DNA of 64,000 nucleotides from Micromussa lordhowensis (Eukaryota; Cnidaria; Anthozoa; Scleractinia; Lobophylliidae), in assembly GCA_964020085.1 (NCBI GenBank), contig OZ026596.1, positions 7,254,110 to 7,318,109 of the forward strand. Direction: 5' to 3'. Below are positions 46,041 through 57,790 of this stretch, one piece after another (the first letter of the stretch is position 1; each line of letters begins with the position of its first letter). The translations under genes were made by a program, and so were the position numbers. The notes under the pieces are model-generated. The model was not told the origin of the DNA and made no database searches. It worked only from the letters and a program-made list of their open reading frames with translations.

Positions 46041-47544
46041 GGTTCATGTAAGTGTTAATTAATTGACTCTAAAGTACCAGTATGCTAAGGAGTCTTTTCT
46101 GGTGGTTAATGGTCTAAAATATAGACAAATCTACGTTTGTTGATTGCCTGGTCACTGCCATGTAGACACATATCTAACTTGCGTCTTTTTACTTTTATCT
46201 TAGAAGAACTTATTAACCGTTCATTCATTAGCTCTTGCAATTTTGCTTTCTTGGCATAAAAAAGGAGAAGTGTACGTCATAAATCACAAGCAGTAGTATT
46301 TAGTTTCAACTCAGATTTATTAATCATTCAATTCTGCCTTAAAAAATTATTTGATTTGTCCCCATATTATAATCACTAAATAATGGTAATTATTTACATT
46401 TCTTCCTATGATTTTTAGGAACCTCATGTAATAATCACCTAAAAACAATAACAGTTCTAACTCCAACTGGTGTTACATTACCCTTTCATAATAAATAAAT
46501 TAAAAATACTTGTCCATAGAAATTTAAAATAAATATATTTCTAGAAATGATGCTCTCTGTTACTGTTAATCATTAAAAATTCTGCTTTAAAATATAAACG
46601 CTGTGATTTGTCCCCATATTATGAATAAATAATTTTAAGCTACAGTTCTCTATATGATGTTCAGGAACTTATGTAATGATCACCTAAATTCAATAATAGT
46701 TCTAACTCCAACTGGTAGTACAATACACACCAGTATATATTGTAAAAGATTTATAAAATATTTCAATTTCTATTCATAAATATTATTTAAAAAATATAAT
46801 AATTTATTTCCCATGAAATTATAGCAATTCTTAACTTCAAATGGTGCTAAAATTGTCTTTTTAACAAAATAAAATAGCAATTGAAATAATGTCTTCCCCT
46901 ATATTTTCCTTTGAAACCTTTTGTGAATAATCAGCATATCAAAACACCATACCAATCATGAAATATATGAGTTCAATATTTGTAAGGGATTGATCATAGT
47001 TCTTTTTAAATAACAATAACAGTGGCAGTAGTGGATTGATGCATCATTCTCATAACATGACTGAATGAAAGCTGAAGTCATGCATGCACACCTACACTAA
47101 ATGCCTTACACATAAATACATTTATAGCATTAGAACACTAATGGGAGCTTTTACTGTTTAAAATAAATTAACCCAGAATCATGGTCAACAAAATTCTTCA
47201 CATGGCTTAAGCATCGACCAGAGCAACAACAAAAGACAAGAGATTTGATGGACATTATAATATTTTGTATAGACTTTGAATATTTTTTGTTCAAATTCAT
47301 GGCCATCTCCCACTCTCAGTAAGATAACCTTACAACATTTTGTGTTTACTTGAGAATATGATGTCACAAAAGAGAATGTTATTGTCCCCTCTTTAACTTA
47401 GCATAGCACTTCTGCTTTGCAGTCCTTTTCTTAAAAGTTCAGTCACCCAGTAGACAAAATAATTTGCTGCAAATCTACTTAGAAATTAATTTCTCAGTTG
47501 CTCTTATGTATGATGCTTAACCCATAATAGAGATCTTGGCTCTT
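46041..47544. other. AT-rich interior, no gene seen
   Basis: Very AT-rich, stop-dense in all frames. It lies downstream of the minus-strand gene's stop codon and could include its 3' UTR (AATTAA/AATAAA words). Confidence 0.4.
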
Positions 47545-47880
47545 TTAATCTTCAGTAGCCTTGTTACAAGCCCATTCTGGGCATGTTTCAGGCATCACAC
47601 GTGGTGACATTTCATCTACCCGCACTCTTCTTACTGTTCGCCGTTTTAATCCCTTGTTTTCTTTAGTATACCATTTGTCAAGCTTACGCTTCGTCTTTTT
47701 AAGACGGGCACTTTCCCATGACAGCTGCTTAACTTGGTAAATAGTTTGTCCACTTTCATCATCTGCAGATTCTTCTGAGGACATGAAGTCCTCATTCAAG
47801 ATTTCTGCAACCTCTGATTTTCTCCTCCTGTCCCAGTTGCAACATGGCATTTCAAGAGCCAGTGTCCTCCTTGTCAGTTT
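47545..47880 (-). CDS. last exon of transposon-borne gene, MSSEES-motif protein
   Basis: Follows a good acceptor (CCCATCTCTTGCAG) and runs 111 codons from KLTRRTLALEMPCCNWDRRR to a stop at 47545. The acidic centre FMSSEESADDESG is followed by a basic stretch (SARLKKTKRKLDKWY, KRRTVRRVRVDEM) and a Trp-containing end CPEWACNKATED. It joins in phase 0 to the exon at 49511. Proteins of this layout recur, by my recollection, in invertebrate genomes beside transposons, without known function. Basic and acidic patches suggest nucleic-acid or protein binding in the nucleus; that is inference. Confidence 0.6.
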   Translation of the reverse strand, partial: KLTRRTLALEMPCCNWDRRRKSEVAEILNEDFMSSEESADDESGQTIYQVKQLSWESARLKKTKRKLDKWYTKENKGLKRRTVRRVRVDEMSPRVMPETCPEWACNKATED

Positions 47881-49201
47881 CTGCAAGAGATGGGCATCAA
47901 CCCATTAAAACTTCTACATACATAATAAGCACATTAGCAGGAAAAATAGCCTGATAAAAATTAACCGCTACACCTGTCTTCAAAACCTTTTTTGTTTTGT
48001 TCTGTTTTTTTTTTCTTGTCATTTTTATCCTGACAGGAAATAGTTGCCATTCACAAGTGCCTTGCGGACAGTCTTCTAAATATAGGTATCAGTAAAGCTG
48101 TCATCAAGGAATTTAAATCATAAACAGCTTTTACAAATGGGTTCACTTGATTTTGCGTGTGATCAAAGTCACTGAAGCTTATGATGACACCGTGACTATA
48201 AATACTTTGTGAAACTTAATTAATAATAGTAATTATAGTAATACAAGTCATGTTAGATGTACATGTATGAATAATCATTCATACATGAATAATCAGTGTC
48301 ATTTCTACTAATCAACTAATAGTAAGTCAGTAAAGGCCAAAACTGTGTCCAAAGTCTTGAATATGTACTGAAGACTGAGGGTACAGTCTTCCCTACATGG
48401 ACGGACCTAAGATGGCAAATAACTTATTTTAACTTGCTTTAAAGTGCCCCGTGACCAAAATAAATTCTTATATTTCTTTGGATTTCAAAACTACGTTAAC
48501 TAAATACTAAGTGACCCAAGTTTTAAGCCTTGATTTAAACAAAAGGCACCTGGTTATTTTAACTGGAACTTTGCTATTTAATGATCCACCATTACTAAGT
48601 TCTTGATAGAGCTGGATCGAGGAGAAAATGGCGTCAAAGGCTCACTAGTTTAACATGCAATGCGCGTGTACACTGCAGAATTAATATGCAGCAAAGGACT
48701 TTTGGGGTTTTAGACTAAGTTTTAAACTTGCACATTAAGTATATAATAAGCTGCATTCACACACTGAAATTTTAAGCTAATGAGCCTTTGAAGTCTCTTT
48801 CCCTGGATCCAACCCTCTGAGGTCCAATATAATTGGTCAGTTTTGAATGTGAGTAATGGCGGATCATGAAATTCAAAACTTCCACTCGAAGTAAACGGGT
48901 TTTGGATGAAAATCAAACGTCAAAATTTAGTCAAGTGTTAACCAAACACACTTTTGAAATCTGAAAAAGAAAGTGCTTTTTTATCAGCGCGGCACTTTAA
49001 TTAATACAAGGTACACAATCATTGTGGCTGTTTGTGAGCTTCAGTGCAGAACTGTGCTTACACCAAACACAACACCAAAAGCAAACACACGAAAAAATTT
49101 TCAGTATCAAACAATCTGTATATAGTATCTAACTAAGGATGCAAACTTACATGTGCTTGTACAGTAAATGCTATACATGCAATAATTTTTGAAGGAATTT
49201 A

Positions 49202-49489
49202 AGGGTGTGTTTCTTTAAGAAAATCTAAGATTGGATTCTTAAATCCTACAAGAATCCGAGAACAGTTTTTGAGTTTCTTTATTCAACAGATTAATCCAAG
49301 ATGACTCAGATCATGGCGCATCAAAGGAACCATAGAATACATTTTGAAAATGGATTCTTCGGTTCCTTTGATGCACCATGATCCGAGTGAGCTTGGATTA
49401 ATCTGTTGAATAAAGAAACTCAAAAACTGTTTTTGGGTTCTTCTGGATTTAAGAATCCAATCTTAGATTTTCTTAAAGACACACACCCT
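49202..49489. mobile_element. 288 bp foldback MITE nested in 7.3 kb element
   Basis: Two arms of about 130-140 bp that are near-perfect reverse complements, starting AGGGTGTGTTTCTTTAAGAA and ending ACACACACCCT. They leave a short loop around 49340-49355. It lies in the intron between exons 3 and 4 of the minus-strand gene. Confidence 0.9.
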
Positions 49490-49510
49490 CAAAGTAACTG
49501 TAATATATGT

Positions 49511-49644
49511 ACCTCTCTTATTCTGCCTTGACGCCTGCATTTTTGCTTGTGCTCCTCATACCTTCCAGTTTTTTTTTTTCTCCTCCAGCTCATATGTTGA
49601 CAGGAAATACCGTTTAAATGCCTCTGGATTTAGAAACAGAACAC
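49511..49644 (-). CDS. exon 3 of transposon-borne gene
   Basis: Begins after an acceptor ending TCCAGAG near 49645. A leading G completes the AG left by exon 2. The frame stays open: HLNGISCQHMSWRRKKKTGR, then YEEHKQKCRRQGRIRE, ending at the donor GAG|GTACAT (phase 0). Strongly basic, with a CxxHMSWRRKKK cluster. An A11 run in the coding DNA is a frameshift risk. Phases agree with both neighbouring exons. Confidence 0.55.
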
Positions 49645-49839
49645 ATTTGAATAATGTGACAGCAAAAGGCATTTAAGAGGGTGGTAGGGAAGTGGGAAAA
49701 TTGATACTAGACTTCACCCCTTACACGTTTATTAATGCAACCAGGAAACAACATGATTGTACCTGCTACTATCTTATCTGAAAATTATGTGCGAGTATGC
49801 CTTTTTTAGCAAAAAAATATATTTTATTTATTTCAGCAT

Positions 49840-50106
49840 CTAGAGGAATGGCTACAGCCAAGAAGGAATCTAATTATCATTGAATGCTACTTAAAACTAA
49901 CAAAATGTGCATCCTTGCCCTTCTCACTGGATGTGCTGAGTGGTGGGATACATCTCAAACCAATGTACCACTGCTTAACAAGGCTTTTGATATCGATAGA
50001 AGCAAGCTTTATTATGTACATGTACCTTCAATTTGGGCATTTGACCACTGACAGTGGTCTTGTCCTCCAATATGATGGAAAACTTCTTGTTTCACCCTCT
50101 CCATGA
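49840..50106 (+). CDS. plus-strand candidate terminal exon, unknown
   Basis: After the acceptor-like TTTATTTCAG an 88-codon frame starts HLEEWLQPRRNLIIIECYLK and runs to TGA at 50104-50106. No motif recognised. It is antisense to an intron of the minus-strand gene, so the element may carry a second, convergent gene, or this may be chance. Confidence 0.25.
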   Translation, partial: LEEWLQPRRNLIIIECYLKLTKCASLPFSLDVLSGGIHLKPMYHCLTRLLISIEASFIMYMYLQFGHLTTDSGLVLQYDGKLLVSPSP

Positions 50107-50680
50107 GTTCTGTGTTGCTGGGAGAGTTAACGCTTTCAGAGCAAAGAAAATTGAAATAATATGTTATCCCAAACTTGATTACAACCACTAAAAATTATAT
50201 TACAGTGTAATTCACTTTTAATTAATTATGAATCATATTAAAAAACTTAACATGTGTCCTGGTGTATCCGCGCCTCTTGTTAGGTCCTCTTACAGTTAAA
50301 ATGGCAAGAGAGTATGTTTAAAAATTGATAGATTCATTTGTAAGAATGTTCATTTCACAAAGCAGATCCAAGAATCTAATTCAAAATATCCAAAGGCTGC
50401 AGGCTCATGTCATGACCAAATAAGACAGATTCTTCTTGTCAGCCATTGCTCTCTGTACAGTTGTATCTTGTATTTTTGTGCAATGTTATTTAATTGTTAT
50501 TTTGATTCTTTGATTAGAGTCAAATGAAACACATTTTAGAAAAGCTTGTAAATATAGTGATTTAAAAGTCTTTGGAGTTGCCAAAACTTTTTGAATGTTT
50601 TGGGTGTTTGCCAAACTGTTCAACAACCCACACAGGTTATTTTTCCAATTACAGCGGTTTAACTAATGCTTAAATAGTAC

Positions 50681-50751
50681 CTCTCCTCCAGGTGAAATCC
50701 TGGAAAGTCGTCCTTTTGAGACATTGTTTTAAACACATGTCTCAGTGTCCG
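50681..50751 (-). CDS. exon 2 of transposon-borne gene
   Basis: A 71 nt exon between acceptor CATTTTTAG and donor GAGAG|GTACTA. Read in phase 0 after exon 1 it gives RTLRHVFKTMSQKDDFPGF then HLEE plus two bases of the next Arg. Short but open, with both splice signals and the phases on both sides consistent. Confidence 0.5.
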
Positions 50752-52150
50752 CTAAAAATGCAAAAAAAGGGTTTTGATTAATAGGTAGTTTTTAACCAGA
50801 TTAATAAGCTTGAGTGAAAGAAGAGCAAAATCAGTAGAACAAGACAAGGAAAATATACAAGTGTAAAAACATTATACTGGGTAATGCAAATTCAATGCAC
50901 ATGCAGCCCTTATTATTTAGTCAACCAGCTATGGTTACATGCGCCAGTAAACTCATAAGAATTGCATACAAAAACACTGTAAAAATCTACAAATTATTGT
51001 GTGGTTCCAGAATTTATCCATAGTCCCCCCACAGAAGGGACTGGAATTTCCTGGGGGGGTGGGGGGGGTGGGGGTTTACAAGACCAAAAAAAATAAAGAA
51101 ATGTATGATGCTTAACTGGAATTTCCACAAGGGTGGTGAGGTGTTAGAAAAACTCCATCCGTACGGGAGGTATGGATATTTTCTGGAACTACACATTACT
51201 GGCCTGCAGCCTAGAATGTTGAAAAAAGTTATTTTTACACTGGTGCACAGCACATAAAAGGCAATTTATTAGTTTCCTCTTGCCTCTTTGCAAAACTACT
51301 TCTCTCATGCCAGTCACCTTTATTTGCTTTTGAAACTAATTAAAGGGTAATGGGCCATCGTGTCAAGAGTCACTCAATGCGCCCCTTCACTTTAATATTA
51401 GACAACTGTTTCGTGTTATTCCAGGGTTCGCACCCTTTTTGAGAAACAAATTTCCAGGACTTAAACTACAGGACTCAGATTGATTTATCAAGGGCTCTAA
51501 AATTCACATTAACCCCTACACACATTAACTCCTTACTGCCTCTCATACACTTCATATTTTCAGTTGAGTTTTACATCTTTCCAGGACCAGTAGCCTTTTT
51601 TCCTGGAAAATGCCAGAATAAAATTCCAGGACTTTCCAGGTTTTCCTTGACCTGTACGAGCCCTGTATTCATAATAATTGCTGGTCTGCATTTGATGTAA
51701 TGATTGCACTTTTGGTTGACAGAATAATAACCTCTTTCTCGACTGGACTCCGCTGGGAACGTAACTCTTTTTTAATGCAAATTCTGTGAAAGCATTTGGT
51801 ACTGTATTGTCAACCAACATACATGTAGCTACTATGTCACATGGTTCCAAACCAAGAAAAATATGATAAGAACATGGAGATTTAAGAGTTTGAATGGAAA
51901 TGTGCCAAACTTTCTCATGATTATTGTCAAAAATAACCATAACGAATTCAAATGAAAATGGGTTGTCTTATTCTGCTTATTTCTTTCTTGTTTCCCTGGG
52001 CTTGTTCGAAGTGTATTACATCGAGATATTCTGCTTGACCAACAGAGGAAGACATATAACGAAGATCGCATTCGCATAAAAGCTGAAATGGTAAGCAAGA
52101 TCGGGGAGACGAAATAAATGTGCTAAAATGTTTCCATTTAATGAACTTAC

Positions 52151-52260
52151 TCGACAGGAAGATGGAACCTTGATAGCTGTTGACCTCTTGCCTCTCGCTC
52201 GACCTCTTTCCTTTCCACCATGCTTTTCTTTCAGCTGTTGAAGCTCTTTGAGAACTTCAA
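52151..52260 (-). CDS. early exon of transposon-borne gene
   Basis: The open frame EVLKELQQLKEKHGGKERGR, then ARGKRSTAIKVPSSCR, ends at the consensus donor CGA|GTAAGTT (phase 0). The leucine-rich start may be a short coiled coil; Arg/Lys-rich residues follow. The 5' boundary is uncertain: an acceptor near 52262 or a start further upstream (the frame is open to 52321). It joins exon 2 without a frame break. Confidence 0.5.
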
Positions 52261-52584
52261 AATTTAAGGTGGCTCTGAACCCCATGTACAGAATTTTTTT
52301 AAACTTTGCCAAAAGTTGCATCTTATCATGCTTATCAAAAGTTGATAATATAAAAAAATTTCACCGTGCCGTTTTTGAATTATTAGCCCCTAAAGCTGCA
52401 ATTAAGGGTGTTTTTAGGAGGTTATACTGTTGCTATGGTAACGTATTGTGTCACGAAAATGATACCAACGTCTTCACCAATGATCGGGCAGTTTTTTGAT
52501 ACCATGATTGTAGCATCAAGTGATAAAGAATGGTTGTAACGACCCATGTAAATATAAGTGCTGGAAACTGTTTTGAGCCACCTT

Positions 52585-52860
52585 AAGTGACAAGTATATA
52601 TAATTAAAGACTTCGACTCATTTAAGTCATCTTTATATGCACCACCTAATTCCTATTAAAGGCTTCACCTCATTTAAGTCACCTTTATCTTCCAAACGTA
52701 AAGGCACGAATGTTAATATTGTGTCTTGTGAATTTAATGACAACTTAAACAATCGTAAAGTTACCTTAAATGCAGTCTCTCTTTAAGAGATATAAGTTGC
52801 TTTAAGAGAAACTTAAAGATTAATTAGACGTTAATTAGAAGTGACATTTAATTTTTCCGT
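52585..52860. repeat. right subterminal TTTAAG repeats of 7.3 kb element
   Basis: About ten TTTAAG / TTAAAG words, including CTCATTTAAGTCATC / CTCATTTAAGTCACC repeated about 55 bp apart. Confidence 0.7.
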
Positions 52861-52892
52861 AAAGACAAGGAAATACATCATTTCGACCTGTG

Positions 52893-55620
52893 TAAGCGAC
52901 CGAAACTACGCCGAAGCCTGACCCACGGCCTGCGCTTTTGGCCAAAAATCATAAGTGACCGAAACTACTCCGAAGCCTGGCTCGCGTGCTGTGGTTTTGG
53001 CCAAAAATCATAAGTGATCGAAACTGTTTCGAAGCCTGACCAGCGGCCTGTGGTTTTGGCCAAAAAATCATAAGTGATTGAAACTACTCTGAATAATGAC
53101 CACGGCCTTTGGTTTTGGCCAAGAACAATAAGTGATTAAAACTACTCTGCACAATAACCCACGGCCTATATTTTTGACAAAAAATCACAAGAGATTGAAA
53201 TACTCCAAACGATGACCCGGGGCCTTTGTTTTTAACCAAAAATCATAGGTGATTGAAAGTACTCCAAAGGATAACCCACGGTCTTTCGCTTTGCCAAAAA
53301 ATCAGAAGTGATTGAACCTACTCCGAATGAGGACTCGCAGCCTTTAGTTTTAACCAAAAATTATAAGTGACTGAAACTACTTCAACGATGACCCGTGGTT
53401 TTTGGTTTTGGTCAAAAATCATAAGTGTTTAAAACTACTTCGAACGATGACGCACAGCCTTTGGTTTTGACCAAAACTAACAAGTTTTTGAAACAACTCC
53501 GCAGACTTTGATTTTGGCCAAAAATCATAGGCGATTGAAGGTACTCGGAACGATGACCCGCAGCCTTTCGTTTTGACCAAAAATCATAAGTGATTGAAAC
53601 TACTTCAAACGATGACCCGTGGCCTTTGGTTTTGGTCAAAAATCACAAGTGTTTAAAACTACTCCGAACGAGGACGCACAGCCTTTGGTTTTGGCCAAAA
53701 ATCATAAGTTATTGAAACTACTCCGAATGATTACCCGCGGCCTTTGTTTTTGGCCAAAAATAATAAGTGAGCTAAAGTACTCCGAACAATGACCCGCGGC
53801 CTTCGGTTTTACACAAAAATCATGAATGACCTAAACTACTCTGAACGATGACCCTCAGCCTTTCGTTTTGGCCAAATTTCATAAGTGAGGGGAACTACTC
53901 CTTTGACTGACTCGCGGGCTGCGGTTTTGGCCAAAAATGATAAATGACCGAAACCACTCAGAAGCCTGACCCGTGGCCTGCGGTTTTGGCCAAAAATAAT
54001 AAGTGACCGAAACTACTCTGAACTACTCCGAATGATGACCCGCGACCTGTGGTTTTGGCCAAAAATCATAGGTGATTGAAGGTACTTGGAACGATGACCC
54101 GCAGCCTTTGTTTTTGGCCAAAAATAATAAGTGAGCTAAAGTACTCCGAACAATGACCCGCGGCCTTCGGTTTTGCACAAAAATCATGAATGACCTAAAC
54201 TACTCTGAACGATGACCCTCAGCCTTTGGTTTTGGCCAAATATCATAAGTGAGGGGAACTACTCCTTTGACTGACTCGCGGGCTGCGGTTTTGGCCAAAA
54301 ATCATAAATGACCGAAACCACTGAGAAGCCTGATCCGTGGCCTGCGGTTTTGGCCAAAAATCATAAGTGACCGAAACTACTCTGAACTGCTCCGAATGAT
54401 GACCCGCGACCTGTGGTTTTGGCCAAAAATGATAGGTGATTGAAGGTACTTGGAACGATGACCCGCAGCCTTTTGCTTTGACCAAAAATCATAAGTGATT
54501 GAAACTACTTCAAACGATGACCCGTGGCCTTTGTTTTTGGCCAAAAATAATAAGTGAGCTAAAGTACTCCGAACAATGACCCGCGACAAAAATCATGAAT
54601 GACCTAAACTACTCTGAACGATGACCCTCAGCCTTTGGTTTTGGCCTGACCCGCGACCTTTGGTATTGGCCAAGAATCATGAGTGACCGAAATAACTCCG
54701 AATGATGATGGGGTGACTACGGTTTTGGCCAAAAATCAAATTTGATTATTCGCACATCACGCAAAGTGTTTAAAACTACTCCGGACGATGACCCGCGGCC
54801 TTCGGTTTTGCACAATAATCATGAGTGATCTAAACTACTCTGAACGATGATTCTCAGCCTTTGGTTTTGGCCAAATCTCATAAGTGATTGAAACTACTCC
54901 GAACGATGACCCACGGCCTTTGGCTTTGGCCAAAAGTCATAAGTGACCTAAAGTACTGCGAACGATAACCTGCGGCATTTTGTTTTGGCCGAAAATCAGA
55001 AGTGATTGAAACTGCTCCCAACGAGGACCCGTGACCTGTGGTTTTGGCCAAAAATCATAGGTGATTGAAACTACTCGGAACAATGACCCGCAGCCTTTGG
55101 TTTTGGCCAAACATCATAAGTGATTGAAACTACTCCGAACGATGACCCGCGGCCTTTGGCTTTGGCCAAAAATCATAGGTGATTTAAACTACTCTGAACG
55201 ATGACCCGCGGCCTTTGGTTTTGGCCAAAACTCTTACGTGATTGAAACAACTCCAACTTTTGACCAGCTGCATTTCGTTTTGGCCAAAAATCATAAGTGA
55301 TTTAAACTACTCCGAACGATTACCCGCGGCCTTTGGTTTTGGCCAAAATCATTAGTGACCTAAACTGACCTCAACTGCCCCAAACGATGCTCCGCTCCCT
55401 TTCGTTTTGGCCAAAAGTCATAAGTGATTGAAACTACTGCAAACGATGATCCGCGGCCTGCAGTTTTGCCCAAAACCATAAGTGAACGAAACTACTCCAA
55501 AACCTGACCCGCGACCTTTGGTATTGGCCAAGAATCATGAGTGACCGAAATAACTCCGAATGATGATGGGGTGACTACGGTTTTGGCCAAAAATCAAATT
55601 TGATTATTCGCACATCACGC
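52893..55620 (+). repeat. 59 bp satellite, locus 2 right part
   Basis: About 45 monomers continuing the array cut by the transposon. The first two or three are subtype A. From about 53040 they become subtype B (GATTGAAAC, GATGACCCGCGGCCTTTGG). Longer duplicated segments are visible, for example the block around GACTGACTCGCGGGCTGCGG at 53909 and 54270, and the block at about 54650-54770 repeated at 55505-55625. Confidence 0.95.
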
Positions 55621-56415
55621 AAGGTGTTTGAAACATTTGAATTGCTGATGTAAAAACAAGAAAACAATTTTTCTAAGCGTTACTTTACCTTTTTATGCAA
55701 TGAGACCATTGTAAATGTATACTAAAACAATTAGAATACTCGCCCTCGTTTTCTATGAGCAATGTTCAACTCGGCTGCGCCTCGTTGACTATCTACTCGT
55801 AGAAAACTCGGGCTCATAAGCAAATAATATTTATTGTTAAATAGTGAAGAAAGCTTTAGAATATTCTCTAGTTGGTTTATTTACTAACAATATTTATGTA
55901 AATAGACCCGCGGCCTGTGGTTTTGGCGAAAAATCGTAAGTGATTGAAACTACTCCGAAAGATGACCCACGTCCTTTGGTTTTGGCCAAAAGTCATAAGT
56001 GACCTAAACTGCTCCGAACGATGATCCGCGGCCTTTGGTTTCGGCCAAAAGTCATAAGTGATTGAAACTACTCTGAACGATGATCCGAAGACTAAGGTTT
56101 TGGCCAAAAATCAAATCTCATTTTTCGCACATTACGCGCAGTGTTTGAAACCTTTGAATTGCTGATGCAAACACAATAAAACAATTATTCCCAAGTGTTA
56201 CTTTACATTTTTATGCAATGAGACCATTGTAAATTTATACTAAAACAATTAGAATACTCGCCCTCGTTTTCTATGAGCGATATTCAACTCGGCGGGGCCT
56301 CGTTGACTATCTACTCGTAAAAAACTCGGGCTCATAGTCAAATTGTTAAATAGAAAAGAACGCTTTAGGACATTCTCTAGTTGGTTTATTTACTAACAAA
56401 ATTTATGTAAAATAT
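55621..56415. repeat. higher-order repeat: ~280 bp unit plus satellite patch, twice
   Basis: The stretch from TGTTTGAAACATTTGAATTG (about 55625-55904) recurs with about 10% change at about 56140-56415. A four-monomer satellite patch (55905-56139) lies between. The unit contains inverted words CTCGCCCTCGTTTTCTATGA and TAGAAAACTCGGGCTCAT. Non-coding. Confidence 0.85.
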
Positions 56416-56567
56416 AAACACATGATTAATCCTTGCAGGGGAGAGCATGCGCGCCATCGTGGAGTTAGGACGCAATTTTTAAGCGGAGCCTACTCCGTCC
56501 TAAATGCAGCTAAAATTTGGATACAATCCGCTATAATAGGTAAAAAAAGTTGAAAGATGGAATCTAA

Positions 56568-57460
56568 ATGAAGAAGAGAAGAGGCAAACATAAAAGAGGC
56601 GAACGAGGTTCTACTGAAGAAGAAGTAAACTCCGCCAAGAAACCTAACATGGAGACAGCGAAGTTGAAGAATTAGAGGTTAATTATTACGAAACAGTGTC
56701 CGATTAAGAACCAAGTCTTAAAGATATAAAGGATATGCTTTCATGTGTTCAAGCCACGCTCAAAGATATTCAGCACGAAAACAGAAAGATGGCAGACGAA
56801 CTGGCCGAGCTAAAGTCTTCCTTTGGCATTCAAGAACTACAACTAAATTCCCTCAGGGAGTCTCTAAGCAAGGCGACAAAGGCAAACGACGCGATGAAAC
56901 TAGAGTTACGAGCGCTGAGAGAGAAATTTAACAAATAGAAATCTGCGACTGATGAGTTGTACGAAAGTCTTGACGACCTCGAGCAATATTCAAGGAAGAA
57001 CTCCCTTGAAATTCATGGCGTCCCCGAAGATTTATATACTTCTGCAGAAGATGTGGTCATCAAGTTAAGTGAGCTGTTAAACGAGCCTGTTCGAGGCGAA
57101 GATATTGACACCACACATAAAATTTACAGTGGTAAAAACAAACCGAGAAATATCATTGTCAAGTTTATAAGCCACAAGAAAAAAACTGCACTTTATAAGA
57201 AGCGAACTGCATTAAAGAACGTGAGGATCTCACAGTTGTTTCCACATTGCCCAGCAGCCACAGCTTTGGCCTCAAAACGGTTGTACATTAACGGAAATCT
57301 TACACCTTTTCGAAGAGATTTAATGAAAGAATTCAACCAAATGAGAAAGGATGGAATGCTGTGCACTGTGTGGTCTATGGACGGCAAAATTTTTGTAAAG
57401 ACTTCGCCCGAGGGTGCAGCACATAGGATTCATTGCCAGGAAGACCTCGACAACTTTTGA
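56568..57460 (+). pseudogene. LINE C ORF1, coiled-coil RNA-binding protein
   Basis: The N-terminal basic stretch (MKKRRGKHKRGERGSTEEE) is out of frame with the rest. A coiled-coil region follows (MLSCVQATLKDIQHENRKM to about RALREKFNK), broken by TAG at 56936. The open C-terminal 167 codons contain DLEQYSRKNSLEIHGVPED and an RRM-like plus C-terminal domain, the layout of L1 ORF1p (trimeric nucleic-acid chaperone). At least two stops and one frameshift. Confidence 0.85.
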
Positions 57461-57790
57461 CAGTAAGCTAGCCCGACTGCACTTTAGCGCATCTTTATCT
57501 CTTACAGTTTAAATGATTTTGTTCGTTCTAAGATGCGAATTAGGATGGATTCGACACAAAGCTCCAAACGCCTTTTGATAGCATGCAGCTAAATGCTTGT
57601 ATCTGCCTGTGTTTTGTGTGTTTACTGTTCGTATTTGTCAGTTTTTGCGTTTTTTTTTTTTGTAATATTTTACGGTGTCGGTCTAACTATAAGCCAGTAT
57701 TTCAGCGACTCTGTGCATTTAAAATTATGTTTATCAATTGTTGTGCCCCATGATAAAATTATCATCTGCTAACATAAATAGGTCACGGCC

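Larger units (their letters stand above)
45567..52892. mobile_element. 7.3 kb CACWGG-type DNA transposon
   Basis: The left end CACAGGACGAAATGACTTC mirrors the right end (reverse complement CACAGGTCGAAATGATGTA). TAA is duplicated at 45564-45566 and 52893-52895, and deleting the element restores the satellite (ATCATAAGYGACC). The terminal core CACWGGWCGAAA is shared with the 14.6 kb element. TTTAAG-rich subterminal repeats at both ends support a CACTA/EnSpm-like origin; a TAA duplication alone would also fit PIF/Harbinger. It carries a spliced minus-strand gene (exons at 52260-47545) and a nested foldback MITE. No transposase recognised. Confidence 0.85.

Noticed and set aside
52893..55620. Open frames of 60-126 codons across the satellite
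   Set aside because: The 59 bp period rotates frames; three monomers make 177 bp, so periodic peptides such as VSITYDFWPK arise by chance.
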